Source: Thalassia testudinum (Eukaryota; Streptophyta; Magnoliopsida; Alismatales; Hydrocharitaceae). Taken from it: a DNA stretch of 64,000 nucleotides. The stretch is from contig JAZHRO010000063.1 in assembly GCA_037157565.1 (NCBI GenBank), positions 154,740,501-154,804,500 of the forward strand, written 5' to 3'. A model generated the notes under the pieces. It ran no database searches and was not told the DNA's origin. It saw only the letters and a list, made by a program, of their open reading frames with translations. The translations under genes and the position numbers were made by a program. This document shows positions 22,071 through 34,979 of the stretch, one piece after another (position 1 is the stretch's first letter; each line of letters opens with the position of its first letter).

Positions 22071-23768
22071 TGATTAGCCCATAGTTGTGGGCTATTTAAG
22101 TATTTAAATGCCTAAACATTAGGATAATTCTAACATTTATTTAGCATAAATTAGGATGTAAATAGATTAATTCATATTTTTAATTTAATTACATAATCCA
22201 TGCACTGCATTCATATTTTAAGTTCATTTAGAATTAGCTTAGAATGCCATTCATCTAATTAGTTAACTAATTAAGTACATTGTTTTAGTTAACATAAAAC
22301 TTGAGGGTTTGTATATAAATAACCATAATATTTTAATAATATTCTTTATTCTTCTTCTTCTCAGCAACGGCTCGGCTGCCGCTGCAATGCCTCCGGCCTC
22401 ACTAAAAGCGCATTCATGGATCGGCGGAGAAGGTGGATCTGCTCCCACCTCTCCATCCAAATTTGTGGTGGCCGCTACAAAAGGAGGAGAGAGGATGCTG
22501 AGCGAGGCAGGCCTCCGCCACCGACCCACCACTGTGCAGAGAACCTCTCTCTTCAACTCCACACTGCCGGCCTCTACTGTGGCGACGAGTCTCCATCACC
22601 GTGGGCGTGTGGTGTGACATGCCACACCGCCATCCGGAGCTCGCCGCATCACCGTGAGCACCTTAGCGTGCATCCTCCTTGCCGTCATCGCCGACCACCA
22701 TCACCAAGCTACTGATTCAGCCACCCTCTCAGTAACTTAAGAGTCTGGGGAATTTCCCAGACGTCTGAAGCTACCCGCTCACCTGCGATCACCGCTTGCG
22801 TACCCGTCTGAACTCCACCCGCACCCGCACAGCCACATCCTCCCATCTCACCGTTCACGCCCGCACCACCACCGCCGCGCCTGTGCCTTCATCCGTGCGC
22901 GCCCACGCCTGCAGCGTCACCCACCAGCCTCCAGCACAACCGCGCCCACCATCAGCCTTCGCCATCTCCACGCCCTCTAGATCGCGCACGCACTCCTCAG
23001 CCTGCAGCACCCACCTCCCGCGCTTGCAGCAGCAACCGCGCCTGCAGAACTCCAACAGCGCCTGCAATCCACGCCGTTCACCCCCGCGCCTGCAGAATCG
23101 CTAGCAGCGCCCCCCTGCCTGCGCTTGCTGCAGCTTGCGCACCCCCGCCAGCTGCAGCCGCACCCGCTCAACCGCCTACAGATCCGTCCTCCCGCGCCTG
23201 CAGAGCCGTCAGCAGCAGCGCGCGAGCAGATCTCACGCCAACAGCCACGCGAGCTCACCAGCTGCAGTACCCCGCCGAAGCTCGTCCGGCCACCTCCGGC
23301 CGCCGCGCGACTCGCCGCCACCACCAATTCGAAGCTCTTGGTCCAAGGGACCTCCTCCGAGCTTCCCGCGCCTGGTCATCGGCTCCTCGTCGCGCAAGAC
23401 AACAGGGAAAAATTCCCCTGTTTTGCTATAGGAAACCTTTAATTAAAATTTACATTTTCTGCCATTGCCAAATTTTAATCATATTTTATTGACTCTGCAT
23501 TGCTGAAAATATCCTATAGTTTCTCATAATTGCCATTTCAGCATTGTTTCTTGCTTAAACCGTAATCTAAAGGCAATCCTGGCTTGGCTCTTGTCCAAAT
23601 TGACTACGAACAAACATTTTTAAGTGGCGCGAATTTTAATACGTTATTGCCTCCCTGTGGATACGACCCGCTCCTCTGCGAGTTGTTATTTCTTGTTAAA
23701 AATTGATTAGTTGATTTTTCCACCACATTAAACTACAAACGACTTAAAAGCGAAAGATCGACCAGTCA
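22071..23768 (+). repeat. El-4 5' LTR
   Basis: Starts TGATTAGCCCATAG, ends GATCGACCAGTCA. TATA box TATATAAATA at 22312-22321. A GC-rich block (22370-23400) repeats CGCGCCTGCAGA-like words and is open in several frames; these frames are compositional. The U5 phrase GCCTCCCTGTGGATACGACC is at about 23650. Confidence 0.95.
22312..22321 (+). promoter_or_regulatory. TATA box of El-4 5' LTR
   Basis: TATATAAATA, duplicated exactly at 31854-31863 in the 3' LTR, with a matching position in El-1. Confidence 0.6.
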
Positions 23769-23770
23769 AA

Positions 23771-23788
23771 TGCCGCCGTTGCCGGGGA
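23771..23788 (+). promoter_or_regulatory. El-4 primer-binding site, tRNA-Asp
   Basis: TGCCGCCGTTGCCGGGGA, 17 of 18 positions match the tRNA-Asp complement, 2 nt after the LTR. Confidence 0.9.
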
Positions 23789-24982
23789 GGCAACAGACGC
23801 AATAATTTCGCCTAATTTTATTTTCATTATTTGTCAATTGCATAGAGATTTGACCATTCTTTATTTTCTTTTTTGTGCAAGAATCAGCCAGTGTGAGAGG
23901 CGACCCTTGACGTCACCAACCGAGAATTAGGCGAGCCATTTTTAAACGGAGGAGAAGGACGAGGACGCGACGGACACCATTTAGTCATTAGTTTAATTAG
24001 AATAGAATTAAGATTGTAGACTTAATTTTTCATTACAGTTAGTTTGAAACCCTTGTTCTGGGGCATATTTTGAGGGTTTGTTCCCCGATTTTGTTTTGGA
24101 CCCGTGTTGGGTAATTTTTGGGAGCCTGTTCCCTTTTCTTTAGATTTAGGTTTTTTTTTTTTTATTATTTCTTTTATTTGCCTGTGCATAAGTAGTTCTA
24201 AAAAAAAAAATAGAAAAAGAAAAAAATGAGCTGCCTGCTAGAAGCTACCTGCCCTAGGACGAACCATTTAGGTCTGTATGAGCAGCCTCTAGATTTGCTT
24301 TTCTGCATTGCGTGCATTTTTGCATTGAAGATCGCTGGAGGCAAGGTACGTATTCTCTTACTTTGCATCCTATTTTTGATCATGCATTGCATTTAGGATT
24401 TAATGCAAAGACCACAAAGTTTGTCTTGAAGCGATCTAACAAGTGGTCACATTTTTTTTAGAAAAAGGACTAATTAAAGGAAGGACATTTTAAAAACCAA
24501 GGATTTGATTTTCAAACTTGACGTGCAATTCAAAGTTCAAAATCTTTGATGGTGTATGCACACTTATTTCGCTTGCACCACGGCACGCTTCTAGACACTC
24601 CTTAGGTTTGGAAATACTAGGACAAGAGCCCTCCTTTCATTGGATTCTGAAGTGTTCGGAACTGGAAATCAAAGGTTTTGTAAATCCAAAGAGGGGGATA
24701 CCCTGTCACGGATTTTTGGGGGTAGTTGAGGAGCATCGCGAAAGCACAGCTTCAAAGGAAGGCTTAGTCATCCCTCGATCTTCCATCTTTGGATTTACTT
24801 GACCATTTGAGATTTAGGGAAGAATACCTAAGTTCCAACTAGGTCTTTTTAGGCATTTCGAAGGTTGACAATAGGCGCGTAATTGATTGGGCAACTTGTT
24901 TTGTCACCTACAATTTGAATTAAATTCAAAAGCCTAAATCTATAAAGACCAAACAAGTCCATTTGAATTGTGTTTGTAGTGC
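23789..24982 (+). other. El-4 leader
   Basis: Non-coding, 1.2 kb. Its 3' half (about 24480-24980) is homologous to the El-1 leader (48190-47660, minus strand). Homology runs up to GAATTGTGTTTG just before the gag start. A 94-codon open frame at 24518-24802 lies in this leader and has a shorter relative in El-1 (48152-47958); both are more likely conserved leader sequence than a gene. Confidence 0.75.
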
Positions 24983-27900
24983 ATGCTTGGTAGGCGTTCT
25001 CTTAGGAGACAACTTGTATTTGATCCTGAGCCGGAAAGAATCCTAAGAAAAGACCTCCCAAGGGTGGAAATGGCCGGTCAAAGGAGCCTTAAGGAATATT
25101 TCATCCCATCCAACCAAGCTGGCCCAGCACTACGTAGACCTGGAGGGGACAATCCATATGAGATCAAAAGTAGTACCATATCCTTGCTACCCTCCTTTTA
25201 TGGTACTACTAGGGAAGACCCTTACAGGCATATTGAGGAATTCACCGAGGTCTGTTCCACGGTGAAGCTGCAGGGCGTTACTGATGACGCTCAAATGCGG
25301 ACCCTCTTTCCCTTCTCCCTAAAGGACAAAGCCAAGTATTGGTATCACACCCTTGATAATTTAAATACTTGGGATGCCCTGAAAAAGGAGTTTTTGAAGA
25401 AATACTTCCCCATGAGCAAAACAAATCACTTTAGGAGGGAAATCATGAGTTTTGCTCAAAAGGATGGGGAAGCTTTCCATGATGTGTGGGAGCGCTTTAA
25501 CGATTTGCTGAGACTTTGCCCACATCACCAGGTGCCTAAATGGTAATTGGTTGAAAGGTTCTACACCGGACTTAATGATTCCAATAGGCAAACTGTGGAT
25601 GGTGCCTGTGCAGGAACCTTTCTATCTAAGACTGAGGATGAAGCTTGGAACTTATTTGATACTTTGAGTGAGAATTCTATTCACTTGAATTCTGCTTACA
25701 TGGATAGAAAGCCCACTCTCATGCAAAGAAAGTTGGAGGCGAATGAAGCAAGGAACACCTAGAATTTAGCCTATCAAATTCAATTACTGAATCAAAACAT
25801 GGAAAGGCTTATGTCGAACCCGAGTTCATTCACACCTAACACCTCCACATCCCAAGCTTCCGAATGCGTAATTTGTCAAGGCAATACACACGCCACTGTG
25901 GATTGCCACTTGGCCTCCCAATTCCCTGAGCTTGTACAAGCGGATTTGAATGCCGCTCAAGGGTTCCGTCCAAGACCTCGTAATGATCCTTTCTCCAACA
26001 CTTATAATGAGGGATGGAGGAACCACCCAAACTTTTCATGGAGACAAGGAAATGTCTCAAATTCAGGGAATTACAAACCACAATCCTTTCAAAACCATCA
26101 AATGAACCAACCTCAAACCTTTGCCCAACCTAAAACCTCTGAGATGGATGAATTGAAGGCGATGTTGAAAACTATGCAAGAAAGTCAAAGTGCCATCATC
26201 CAATCTCATGACAAGGCTATACATGAGATGAAATCACAAATTGGACACCTTGTTGAGGCCGTTAGACAGAGGGAGACTAGGAAGTTTCCAAGTGCTGCTG
26301 AGGAAAATCCTAAAGGAAAAGGGATTGTCTTTAGGGAGCATGCTCAGGAGGTGACTATTCTGAGGAGTGGGAAAGAAATTTCCAAACCCGATGCTCCTAT
26401 AGTCTCACCCCCTAAAAAAACATGCACCCCGACTTTCACCCCCACCGAAGAAGATTTGCCCAAATCTTCTCCGCTTGAAATCACCTCACCGGAAGAAGTT
26501 GCCCCCGTTCCACCCCTTACTCGACATGACAACCCTTCCACCCAGAGATCGAGAGTGCCATTTCCAGAGCGCTTATCCACCTCTGGGCAGACTTCTGCTG
26601 GCTCATCTGGAGCCAAAGATAAGACGGATGAGATTATGGAAACTTTCAAGCAAGTGCAGATTAACCTGCCTTTGCTTGAAGCTATCAGGCAGATTCCGTC
26701 TTATGCCCGCTTCTTAAAGGACTTGTGCACGAAAAAGCGGCAATCTATAAAACAGGTCCAATCTAAAGTTGTCGTGCCTGATTCTGTTAGCTCAATTGTT
26801 CAACATGGCACACCCCCGAAACATAAGGACCCAGGAGCCCCATATATCTCTGTAGTTATTGGTGACTTACAAATTGATGAGGCTCTGCTTGATTTGGGTG
26901 CGGGGGTGAACATCCTTCCGAGCTACGTGTATGAACAACTTGGGGGAGGCAATCTGAAGCCTAGCCCTGTAATCCTTCAAGTTGCTGATCGATCACTTAA
27001 GACACCACGGGGAATTTTGGAAGATGTCCTCGTAAGTGTGGAGGATTTCTTCTTTCCCGTTGACTTCTTAGTTTTGGACACTGACCCTACCAACAAGCCA
27101 ACCAAACCCTCCATCATTTTGGGCCGCCCCTTCCTTGCAACTTCCCATGCTTCAATTAATTGCAATACTGGGGCATTGAAAATGGGCTTTGGGAATAGGA
27201 AAATCCGGCTTAATGTGTTTGATGCTTACAAACAAGCTGGACTTGAGGATTGTTCTCAAGTTGACGTGATAGATGACCTGATTGAAGAGGCAACTCCTGC
27301 AATGTTATGTGATGACCCCCTTCAGCATGTCATGCTAAATGAGCATTCCCATCTCTTGGAGGAATATGAAGGAGATATACTAGAACTAGAGGAATCGCTA
27401 GGAGTTTCTGCTGAGTCTCTTCCCCCATCATTTCCACCGAAGGCAGATTTACTACCTGAGATGGGGACATCTATTATGAAACCCTCAACCATACAAGCCC
27501 CCAACCTTGAGTTGAAACCCCTCCCTGACACTCTCAAGTATGTTTTCCTAGGTGCCAATGATACGCTCCCAGTTATCATTTCGGCTGTGCTGTCTGAGGC
27601 ACAGGAGGGAGCCTTGATTGAATGCCTGTCTAGGCACAAGGAAGCTATTGCTTGGAGCATTGCTGACATTAAGGGTATAGACTCTACACTCTGCATGCAC
27701 CACATTTATACTGATGATTCCATCAAGCCTTTTAGGGACATGCAGAGACGTCTGAACCCTAATATGAGGGAGGTTGTAAAAAAGGAAATCCTGAAGTGGT
27801 TGGACGCTGGGATCATATATCCCATTGCTGATAGTAAATGGGTCAGTCCCATTCATGTGGTGCCAAAGAAGGCAGGCTTTACTGTGGAACTCAATGACCA

Positions 27901-30397
27901 AGGTGAACAAGTTGTCACTAGACCCTCAACTGGATGGAGGGTCTGTATTGATTACCGCAAGCTGAACACCGCTACCCAGAAGGATCACTTTCCTTTGCCT
28001 TTTATTGATCAAATTCTCAAAAAATTGGCAGGGAATAAGTATTATTGCTTTCTCGATGGATATTCTGGGTACAATCAGGTGGCAGTCATTCCTGATGACC
28101 AGGAAAAGACGACATTCACGAGTCCTTACGATACTTTTGCATTCAGGCGTATGCCGTTTGGATTATGTAATGCCCCTGCAACTTTCCAGCGGTGTATGAT
28201 GTCTATCTTTTCGGACATGATTGACGAGTGTGTCGAAGTATTTATGGATGACTTCTCTATTTATGGCTCGTCTTTCGACCAGTGTCTCTTGCACCTGGAG
28301 AATGTGTTGAAACGATGTAAGGAGACTGGTTTAGTCCTCAGCTGGGAGAAAGGTCACTTCATGGTACAGAAAGGAATTGTACTTGGGCATGTTGTATCCG
28401 AGCAAGGTTTGGAAGTAGATAAAGCCAAGATTTATTCTATTTCCAAACTTCCATTGCCTACGAATGTCAAACAGATTAGATCTTTTCTGGGCCATGCTGG
28501 CTTTTACAGGCGCTTTATTAAAAATTTTAGTAAGATTTCTAGGCCACTTTGTGACTTATTGGCGAAGGAATCTTCCTTCAGTTTTGATTCAAAGTATTCC
28601 GAGGCCTTTCAAACTCTAAAGGAGGCCTTGATCTCTGCGCCTGTTCTCCAAGCTCCTGATTGGACACTCCCCTTTGAGCTTATGTGTGATGCTTCGGATT
28701 ATGCAGTGGGAGTAGTCCTTGGACAAAGGGTTGAGGGAAGACCTCATGTGCTGCATTATGCAAGCAAGACTTTAACTGAACCTCAGCAAAACTACACCGT
28801 CACTGAAAAAGAATTACTTGCTGTAGTTTTTTCTCTAGAGAAGTTTAGGTCTTATTTACTTAGGTCTAAGGTGGTTATTTTTACTGATCATGCAGCAGTG
28901 AAACATCTCATTGCTAAGAAAGATTCTAAGCCACGTCTGATTAGGTGGATCTTACTCCATCAAGAATTTGACTTGGAAATACGTGAAAAGAAAGGAGTAG
29001 AAAATGTTGTCGCTGACCACCTGTCTCGTCTTCCTCTTAATGACTCTATTTCTAAAGACATTCGCGAGACAATTCCCTATGAAACTCTGATGGCGGTAAC
29101 ACCAACTTTACCTTGGTATGCAGACATTGTAAATTACTTGGTCACTGGACAAACTCCTGGCTCTTGGGATAAGCAGAAAAGAAAGAGATTCATTTCTCAA
29201 GCGAGATATTTTCGTTGGGAAGAGACAGAATTATTTAGAATTGGACAAGACCAAGTATTGAGACGTTGTGTGCCTGAAGAGGAACAGCAAAGTGTGCTGA
29301 CATTATGCCATGAACTTCATTGTGGAGGACACTTTGGTGCAAAGAAAACTGCTTTTAAGGTTCTCCAGTCTGGTTTTTGGTGGCCTTCCTTATTTAAGGA
29401 TTCTCACAATTTTGCTAAGGCCTGTATTAGATGCCAACGGACTGGAACGATTGGGAAGAAGAATGAAATGCCTCAACATCCTTTTCAATCTGTTGAAATT
29501 TTTGATGTGTGGGGAATTGACTTTATGGGCCCCTTCCCGTTGTCCCATGGTTTTGAATATATCTTGGTGGCAGTTGATTATGTCTCTAAATGGATAGAGG
29601 CCATTCCTACGCGCACAAATGACCAGTCTGTGGTTTTGAAATTTGTGAAGGCCAATATCATATCCCGTTTCGGCTGCCCCAAGACTATTATATGTGATGG
29701 GGGACCTCATTTCCGAAACCACCACTTCAATCGGTTAATTAAGAGTTTTGGAGTGACTCACAAGGTTGCTACCCCTTACCACCCTCAGACAAGTGGTCAG
29801 GTTGAAGTATCAAATAGGGAGATAAAAAATATTTTGGAAAAGACTGTTAGACCTGATAGGAAAGATTGGTCCCAAAAGCTCGATGATGCTTTGTGGGCTT
29901 ATTGAACGGCCTATAAAACCCCTTTGGGTACTTCTCCCTTTCGGATTGTGTATGGAAAAGCGTGCCATTTACCTGTTGAGTTGGAACATAAAGCACTTTT
30001 GGCTATTCGAAGTGTTAACATGATTTTGGAGAAGGCAGGTAAGGCACGATTTCTAGAATTAAGTGAGCTTGAGGAGCTAAGGAATGATGCTTATGACACC
30101 TCTCAAGCTTATAAAGAAAGAACTAAGGTCTTGCATGACAAGTTTATTCTTCGAACGACCTTTGAACCCAAACAACAAGTCTGGCTTTTCAATTCCAGAC
30201 TTAAGCTTTTTCCTGGGAAATTAAAATCTCGTTGGGATGGGCCTTACATAATCACCAAAGTATTCCCCCATGGAGCTGTGGAGATCAAAAATCCTTCCTC
30301 TTCAGCAACTCCCTTTATCGTCAATGGTTAACGGTTAAAACCGTACATAACTTTAGATGGCCATCTAGTTGACGAAGTCACTCTTGAGGAGCCTTAG
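24983..30397 (+). pseudogene. El-4 gag-pol, single frame with four nonsense codons
   Basis: One uninterrupted phase of 1804 codons encoding Gag, protease, RT, RNase H and integrase, start MLGRRSLRRQL. Stops occur at codons 188 (TAA, 25544), 260 (TAG, 25760), 1641 (TGA, 29903, in LWAY-stop-TAYKT) and 1783 (TAA, 30329, in NG-stop-RLKPY); the natural end is TAG at 30395. No frameshift is needed. Domains: gag about codons 60-275; CCHC knuckle 295-308; protease DLGAG with Asp637; RT with FMDD at 1087-1090; RNase H (CDASDYAVG to ADHLSR); integrase HHCC finger; catalytic D1513, D1572 and E1608 (35 residues between the last two). All catalytic residues inspected are kept. An arginine CGA to TGA change is the simplest reading of codon 1641. 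The product is a polyprotein that would form the particle, copy the RNA and insert the cDNA. Confidence 0.95.
25865..25906 (+). other. CCHC zinc knuckle of El-4 Gag
   Basis: [14 protein letters not shown] fits C-x2-C-x4-H-x4-C, the nucleic-acid-binding knuckle of nucleocapsid. The equivalent region of El-2, El-3 and El-6 lacks it. Confidence 0.8.
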
Positions 30398-30450
30398 CTC
30401 CTACTATTCTCCGCCTCAGGTAATATCTTCCTTTAGCTATTTTTGATTTT

Positions 30451-30489
30451 CAATGAGGACATTGTTTGAACCAGGCATGGGGGAGAGGA
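30451..30489 (+). other. Post-coding hairpin plus G-run of El-4
   Basis: Stem CAATG, loop AGGA, stem CATTG (30451-30464); then GGCATGGGGGAGAGGA (30474-30489). Confidence 0.7.
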
Positions 30490-31068
30490 CCTGAGGCATT
30501 TTGTTTATAGCATGCATTTATAAAAAAAAAAAAAAATGGTTTTGAGCTTAACTGGCTAGATCTTGCAGTCTTAAGCAAATCAGAACTCTAAGGTAGACTA
30601 AGTTAATTCTAGGGTCAAACTTTAGAAGCTAAATGAGCTACTAGCTTTAGACCTTTAGGGTCCTTTGTGGACTTAAAAGCTTAAGTAGGAGTTAAGTTGC
30701 GGACCATTCCTCAAGAGGTTGAGAAAGGGAAGCTAGGGTTTGAGTTAAAAGGTGGGGTAGTACCTGGAGTCTTATTCTACCTTTCGGTTTACAGGTCCTT
30801 GTAACCCAAGCATCCAAATTTCACACACTTGGTCTGGTAATCAACTTAATTTTCATCTTTCTGAAAAGAGATTTGGTTCTCTTAATTTTGACTTAAGAGA
30901 GGCTTGAAAACACATTTTGATTGGAAGAGTTCCCGCTGCAGGAGAGGTCGAGCATATACTCACCTTGAGGATGCGATGATAACATATTACCTCCTCGGCG
31001 CTTGTCTCTTAGGATATCCATCCTACTGGGGGCATGTAAGTGCATTGCGCGGTTCAGGTACCATGTGC

Positions 31069-31198
31069 GGCCCTATCTCGAAGTGCCAATTGCCATAGGC
31101 CTGAATTCGCTTAAGAAATCCATGGGCGATACTATCTCGAAGTGTCGATTGCCAGGAGTTCTTGGGGTCGTTATGGGCGATGCTATCTCGAAGCATCG
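31069..31198 (+). other. Tandem stem-loop module, El-4 copy
   Basis: Three units about 50-58 nt apart, each with loop ATCTCGA: 31069-31087 (GGCCCT with AGTGCC, one mismatch), 31127-31147 (CGATACT with AGTGTCG, one G-U), 31178-31198 (CGATGCT with AGCATCG, perfect). Confidence 0.7.
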
Positions 31199-31573
31199 AA
31201 AGCCAGGCACCCTTCGAGGTATGGTAATGGGGACAATGAATCCGACACAGACCGTGTTGATAGCTGATCTGAGGTTAGACTTAGAAGAATCAGACAAAAA
31301 AAAAAAAAACGTATATATATATATATAAAAAACCTTTAACTCAAATAACTCAGACCAATACACAAGCACGGATGCTTTAATCTCAGGGATCATTAAACTT
31401 TAGGGTAGAGTCAGAAATCAGGGAAACTTGTGCCTGCAACTCATCTTTAGCCAACCTAGTCTGTAACTTAGCAACTACTTAGGAACCTTGGGTCTAGAGC
31501 CTGAACTTAATATGCTTTTGAAGGAAGACTAAGTGAGTTGACTAGTCTACTTAGAGTGCTAGGTTTCGCTTAA

Positions 31574-31594
31574 TTTTGCTAGGGACTAGCAAAA
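31574..31594 (+). other. Pre-PPT hairpin of El-4
   Basis: Perfect 9-bp stem TTTTGCTAG / CTAGCAAAA, loop GGA, 4 nt before the GGCATGGGGG tract. Confidence 0.75.
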
Positions 31595-31598
31595 ACTA

Positions 31599-31612
31599 GG
31601 CATGGGGGTATT
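31599..31612 (+). promoter_or_regulatory. El-4 polypurine tract
   Basis: GGCATGGGGGTATT abutting the 3' LTR. Confidence 0.85.
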
Positions 31613-33313
31613 TGATTAGCCCATAGTTGTGGGCTATTTAAGTATTTAAATGCCTAAACATTAGGATAATTCTAACATTTATTTAGCATAAATTAGGATG
31701 TAAATAGATTAATTCATATTTTTAATTTAATTACATAATCCATGCACTGCATTCATATTTTAAGTGCATTTAGAATTAGCTTAGAATGCCATTCATCTAA
31801 TTAGTTAACTAATTAAGTACATTGTTTTAGTTAACATAAAACTTGAGGGTTTGTATATAAATAACCATAATATTTTAATAATATTCTTTATTCTTCTTCT
31901 TCTTAGCAACGGCTCGGCTGCCGCTGCAATGCCTCCCGCCTCACTAAAAGCGCATTCATGGATCGGCGGAGAAGGTGGATCTGCTCCTGCCTCTCCATTC
32001 AAATTTGTGCAGGCCACTACAAAAGGAGGAGAAAGGATGCTGAGCGAGGCAGGCCTCCGCCACCGACCCACCACTGTGTAGAGAACCTCTCTCTTCCACT
32101 CCACACTGCCGGCCTCTACTGTGGCGACGAGTCTCCATCACCGTGGGCGTGTGGTGTGACAGGCCACACTGCCATCCGGAGCTCGCCGCATCACCGTGAG
32201 CACCTTAGCGTGCATCCTCCTCGTTGTCATCGCCGACCACCATCACCGAGCTACTGATTCAGCCACCCTCTCTGTAACTTAAGACGTCTGGGGAATTTCC
32301 TAGACGTCTAAAGCTACCCGCTCACCTGCGATCACCCGCTTGCGTACCCGTCTGAACTCCACCCGCACCCGCACAGCCACATCCGCCCATCTCACCGTTC
32401 ACGCCCGCACCACCACCCCCGCGCCTGCGCCTTCATCCGTGCGCGCCCACGCCTGCAGCGTCACCCACCAGCCTCCAACGCAACTGCGCCCACCATCAGC
32501 CTTCGCCATCTACACGCCTTCTAGACCGCGCACGCACTCCTCAGCCTGCAGCACCCACCTCCGGCGCCTGCAGCAGCAACCGCGCCTGCAGAACTCCAAC
32601 AACGCCTGCAATCCACGCCATTCACCCCCGCGCCTGCAGAACTGCCAGCAGCGCCCCCCCGCCCGTGCTTGCTGCAGCTTGCGCACCCCCGCCAGCTGCA
32701 GCCGCACCCGCTCAACCGCCTACAGACCCGTCCTCCCGCGCCTGTAGAACCGTCAGTAGCAGCGTGCGAGCAGATCTCACGCCAACAGCTGCGCGAGCTC
32801 ACCAGCTGCAGCACCTCCGCCGTAGCTCGTCCGGCCACCTCCGGCCACCGCGCGACTCGCCGCCACCACCGATTCGAAGCTCTTGGTCCAAGGGACCTCC
32901 TCCGAGCTTCCCGCGCCCGGTCGTCGGCTCCTCGTCGCGCAAGACAACGGGGAAAATTTTCCCTATTTTGCTACAGGAAACCTTTAATTAAAATTTACAT
33001 TTTCTGCCATTTCCAAATTTTAATCATATTTTATTGACTCTGCATTGCGGAAAATATCCTATAGTTTCTCATAATTGCCATTTCAGCATTGTTTCTTGCT
33101 TAAACCTTAATCTAAAGGCAATCTTGGCTTGGTTCTTGTCCAAATTGACTACGAACAAACATTTTTAAGTGGCACAAATTTTAATACGTTATTGCCTCCC
33201 TGTGGATACGACCCGCTCCTCTGCGAGTGGTTATTTCTTATTAAAAATTGATTAGTCGATTTTTCCACCACATTAAACTACAAACGACTTAAAAGCGAAA
33301 GATCGACCAGTCA
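31613..33313 (+). repeat. El-4 3' LTR
   Basis: 1.70 kb, nearly identical to 22071-23768; short differences such as AAGTGCATTT for AAGTTCATTT. Followed at once by the cttcc duplication. Confidence 0.95.
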
Positions 33314-33318
33314 CTTCC

Positions 33319-33591
33319 CTGCAATCCCCTCGTAATCAACCTGGCCAGATTAGCCCTGGGAAGGGGAATCTAGTGCTTACGAACTTAATCACCCTTTGTG
33401 AGATTTTTAGGTCTCCTAAGGAATACACCATAAGGACTAGGCTTGTGTGCTTGATTGAAACACATTTCTCGCATCTGTCGCCCTCTGCATCCCCTCCTGT
33501 TCTTCTCTAGTCTATGCACGAGAGATGTTCACTGCATCCCGAGTTGTGTGTTTTAGGGCAGGAATCTAGGCGACATAATTCTGTTGGAAAC
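33319..33591 (+). other. El-3 leader, second part
   Basis: Resumes the El-3 leader after El-4 and leads directly to the gag start at 33592. No gene. Confidence 0.7.
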
Positions 33592-34945
33592 ATGGCTGAA
33601 CCTAGGATAGATGAGGCTGAGGATCAACCCCCACCAGACACTATGGCCATCATCCAAGCCCAAATTAATGCCAACCACCAGCTTTAGCAACAACAAATCC
33701 ACACCATCATGCAAGCCATACAACGGTTACAGAACCCACAAGAACAACCACCACCACCTTTCCAAGACATACCAGGGCAACCACCACTTGATATACCACA
33801 ATTTCAGGATCAGCCGAGGCCCCTCCACGATTTCTATAATCCCTCTGCTATTAAAGTTGAGCCACACCTTAGGATCCCCAAGGGAGGAGATGATTTTGAG
33901 CTGAAACCGAATGTCTTAAGTCTGATCCAGAGCCACTTTCATGGAAGCTCAAATGAGGACCCCTTTCAACACCTAGAGGATCTCGACCGTATAGCGCAAA
34001 CTGTGAAACCTAGGAACATTAGCATTGACATTGTTCTAATCAAGATGTTTCCCTTCTCATTAAGAGACAATGCTTCTCATTGGCTTAGAACCCTAGGTAG
34101 ACCCATCACCACCTGGGAAGAAATGAGGCACGCATTTTTAAAGAAATTCTTCCCAATAGGAAAGACCAATGCCCTCAAAAGAGCTATTACTACCTTTACT
34201 CCAGGGTGGGGAACAATTTCATGAGTGGGAAAGATTTAATGAACTATTGAGGAAATGCCCACACCACGAAGTAACAAGGTGGCAATAGGCCTAGATTTTC
34301 TACCATGGTCTGGACAGCAACCTACAGAACTTCGTCGATGCCTCATGCGGGGGGAACTTCCTGAACAAAAACAAGGAGAGCGCGTTTGAGCTCTTTGAGT
34401 CTATGAGCGAGAATTCGCTCAACAATGCCTCTATGACCCAGTTCAACAGGTCTAGTCAACCCCGTGGTGGGATTTATGAGCTACAAGAAAATTCTGGAAT
34501 AGTTGACATGGACATCATTGCCAAGAAATTGGATCGAGTGGAATTGGTGGACAAAAAGATTGATGAGCTACTAAACCCGACCAGGAACCCCTTACAGACT
34601 TTCTCCCTAGCAAAGGGAGCACATAATATTAACCTGGTCCAGCCCTTAATGCAACTGAACCTGGAACAACCCCTAACCACATTCCAGGGAGGAACCTTTG
34701 CTCCTTCAACCCTTGATTACTCCCTTCCCTCTTCGTCAACATTGGCTAACCTAGAAGATGTGCAAGCTGTCCAAGGTTATCCGAAGCCTGGCCCTTTCTC
34801 CAACACTTACAACACCGGCTGGCGTAACCACCCCAACTTTGGTTGGACAAACCAGAAACCATTGCAATTCCAAAACCAGCCCAGGCCAAACCAGCAGCCA
34901 CACTTGCCCCCTATCAGCAAGGACCACCAGTTAGACCCAATATAA
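33592..34945 (+). pseudogene. El-3 gag
   Basis: Start MAEPRIDEAEDQPPPD. An in-frame TAG at 33685 follows ANHQL, and the same frame then resumes to 34224 with the gag domain (HGSSNEDPFQHLEDLDRI, MFPFSLRDNASHWL, LKKFFPIGKTNALKRAIT). A frameshift follows; the next frame has FHEWERFNELLRKCPHHE and, from 34403, SENSLNNASMTQF to the WRNHPNFGW motif. No zinc knuckle is seen. It would form the particle shell. Confidence 0.88.
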
Positions 34946-34979
34946 TCAGAATAGGGCGGCCCCTCCCCCACAAAACCAA

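Larger units (their letters stand above)
30398..31612 (+). other. El-4 3' non-coding region
   Basis: No env-like gene. Contains the post-coding hairpin (30451-30464) and G-run (30474-30489), the tandem stem-loops (31069-31198), the pre-PPT hairpin (31574-31594) and the polypurine tract. Confidence 0.8.
22071..33313 (+). mobile_element. El-4: nearly intact Athila-type Ty3 retrotransposon
   Basis: LTRs 22071-23768 and 31613-33313 (about 1.7 kb each, nearly identical by eye), exact cttcc duplications, PBS, one gag-pol frame and a polypurine tract. Total 11.2 kb. It is the innermost, hence youngest, element of the nest. LTR ends, leader and 3' region are related to El-1. Confidence 0.95.

Noticed and set aside
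22263..23442. Open frames of 70-116 codons in the El-4 LTR (and again at 31805-33037)
   Set aside because: Compositional frames in a CGCGCCTGCAG-rich block; low-complexity Ala/Pro/Arg/Ser products with no domain.
24518..24802. 94-codon frame in the El-4 leader with a relative in the El-1 leader (48152-47958)
   Set aside because: Similarity continues outside the frame at the same level, so it reflects the shared leader rather than protein conservation.
26344..27910. Several minus-strand open frames of 100-127 codons
   Set aside because: Antisense shadows of El-4 gag-pol.
30398..31612. Possible env-like gene downstream of El-4 pol
   Set aside because: Athila elements can carry one, but no long frame is present; the 108-codon frame at 31002-31328 coincides with the stem-loop repeats and ends in low complexity.
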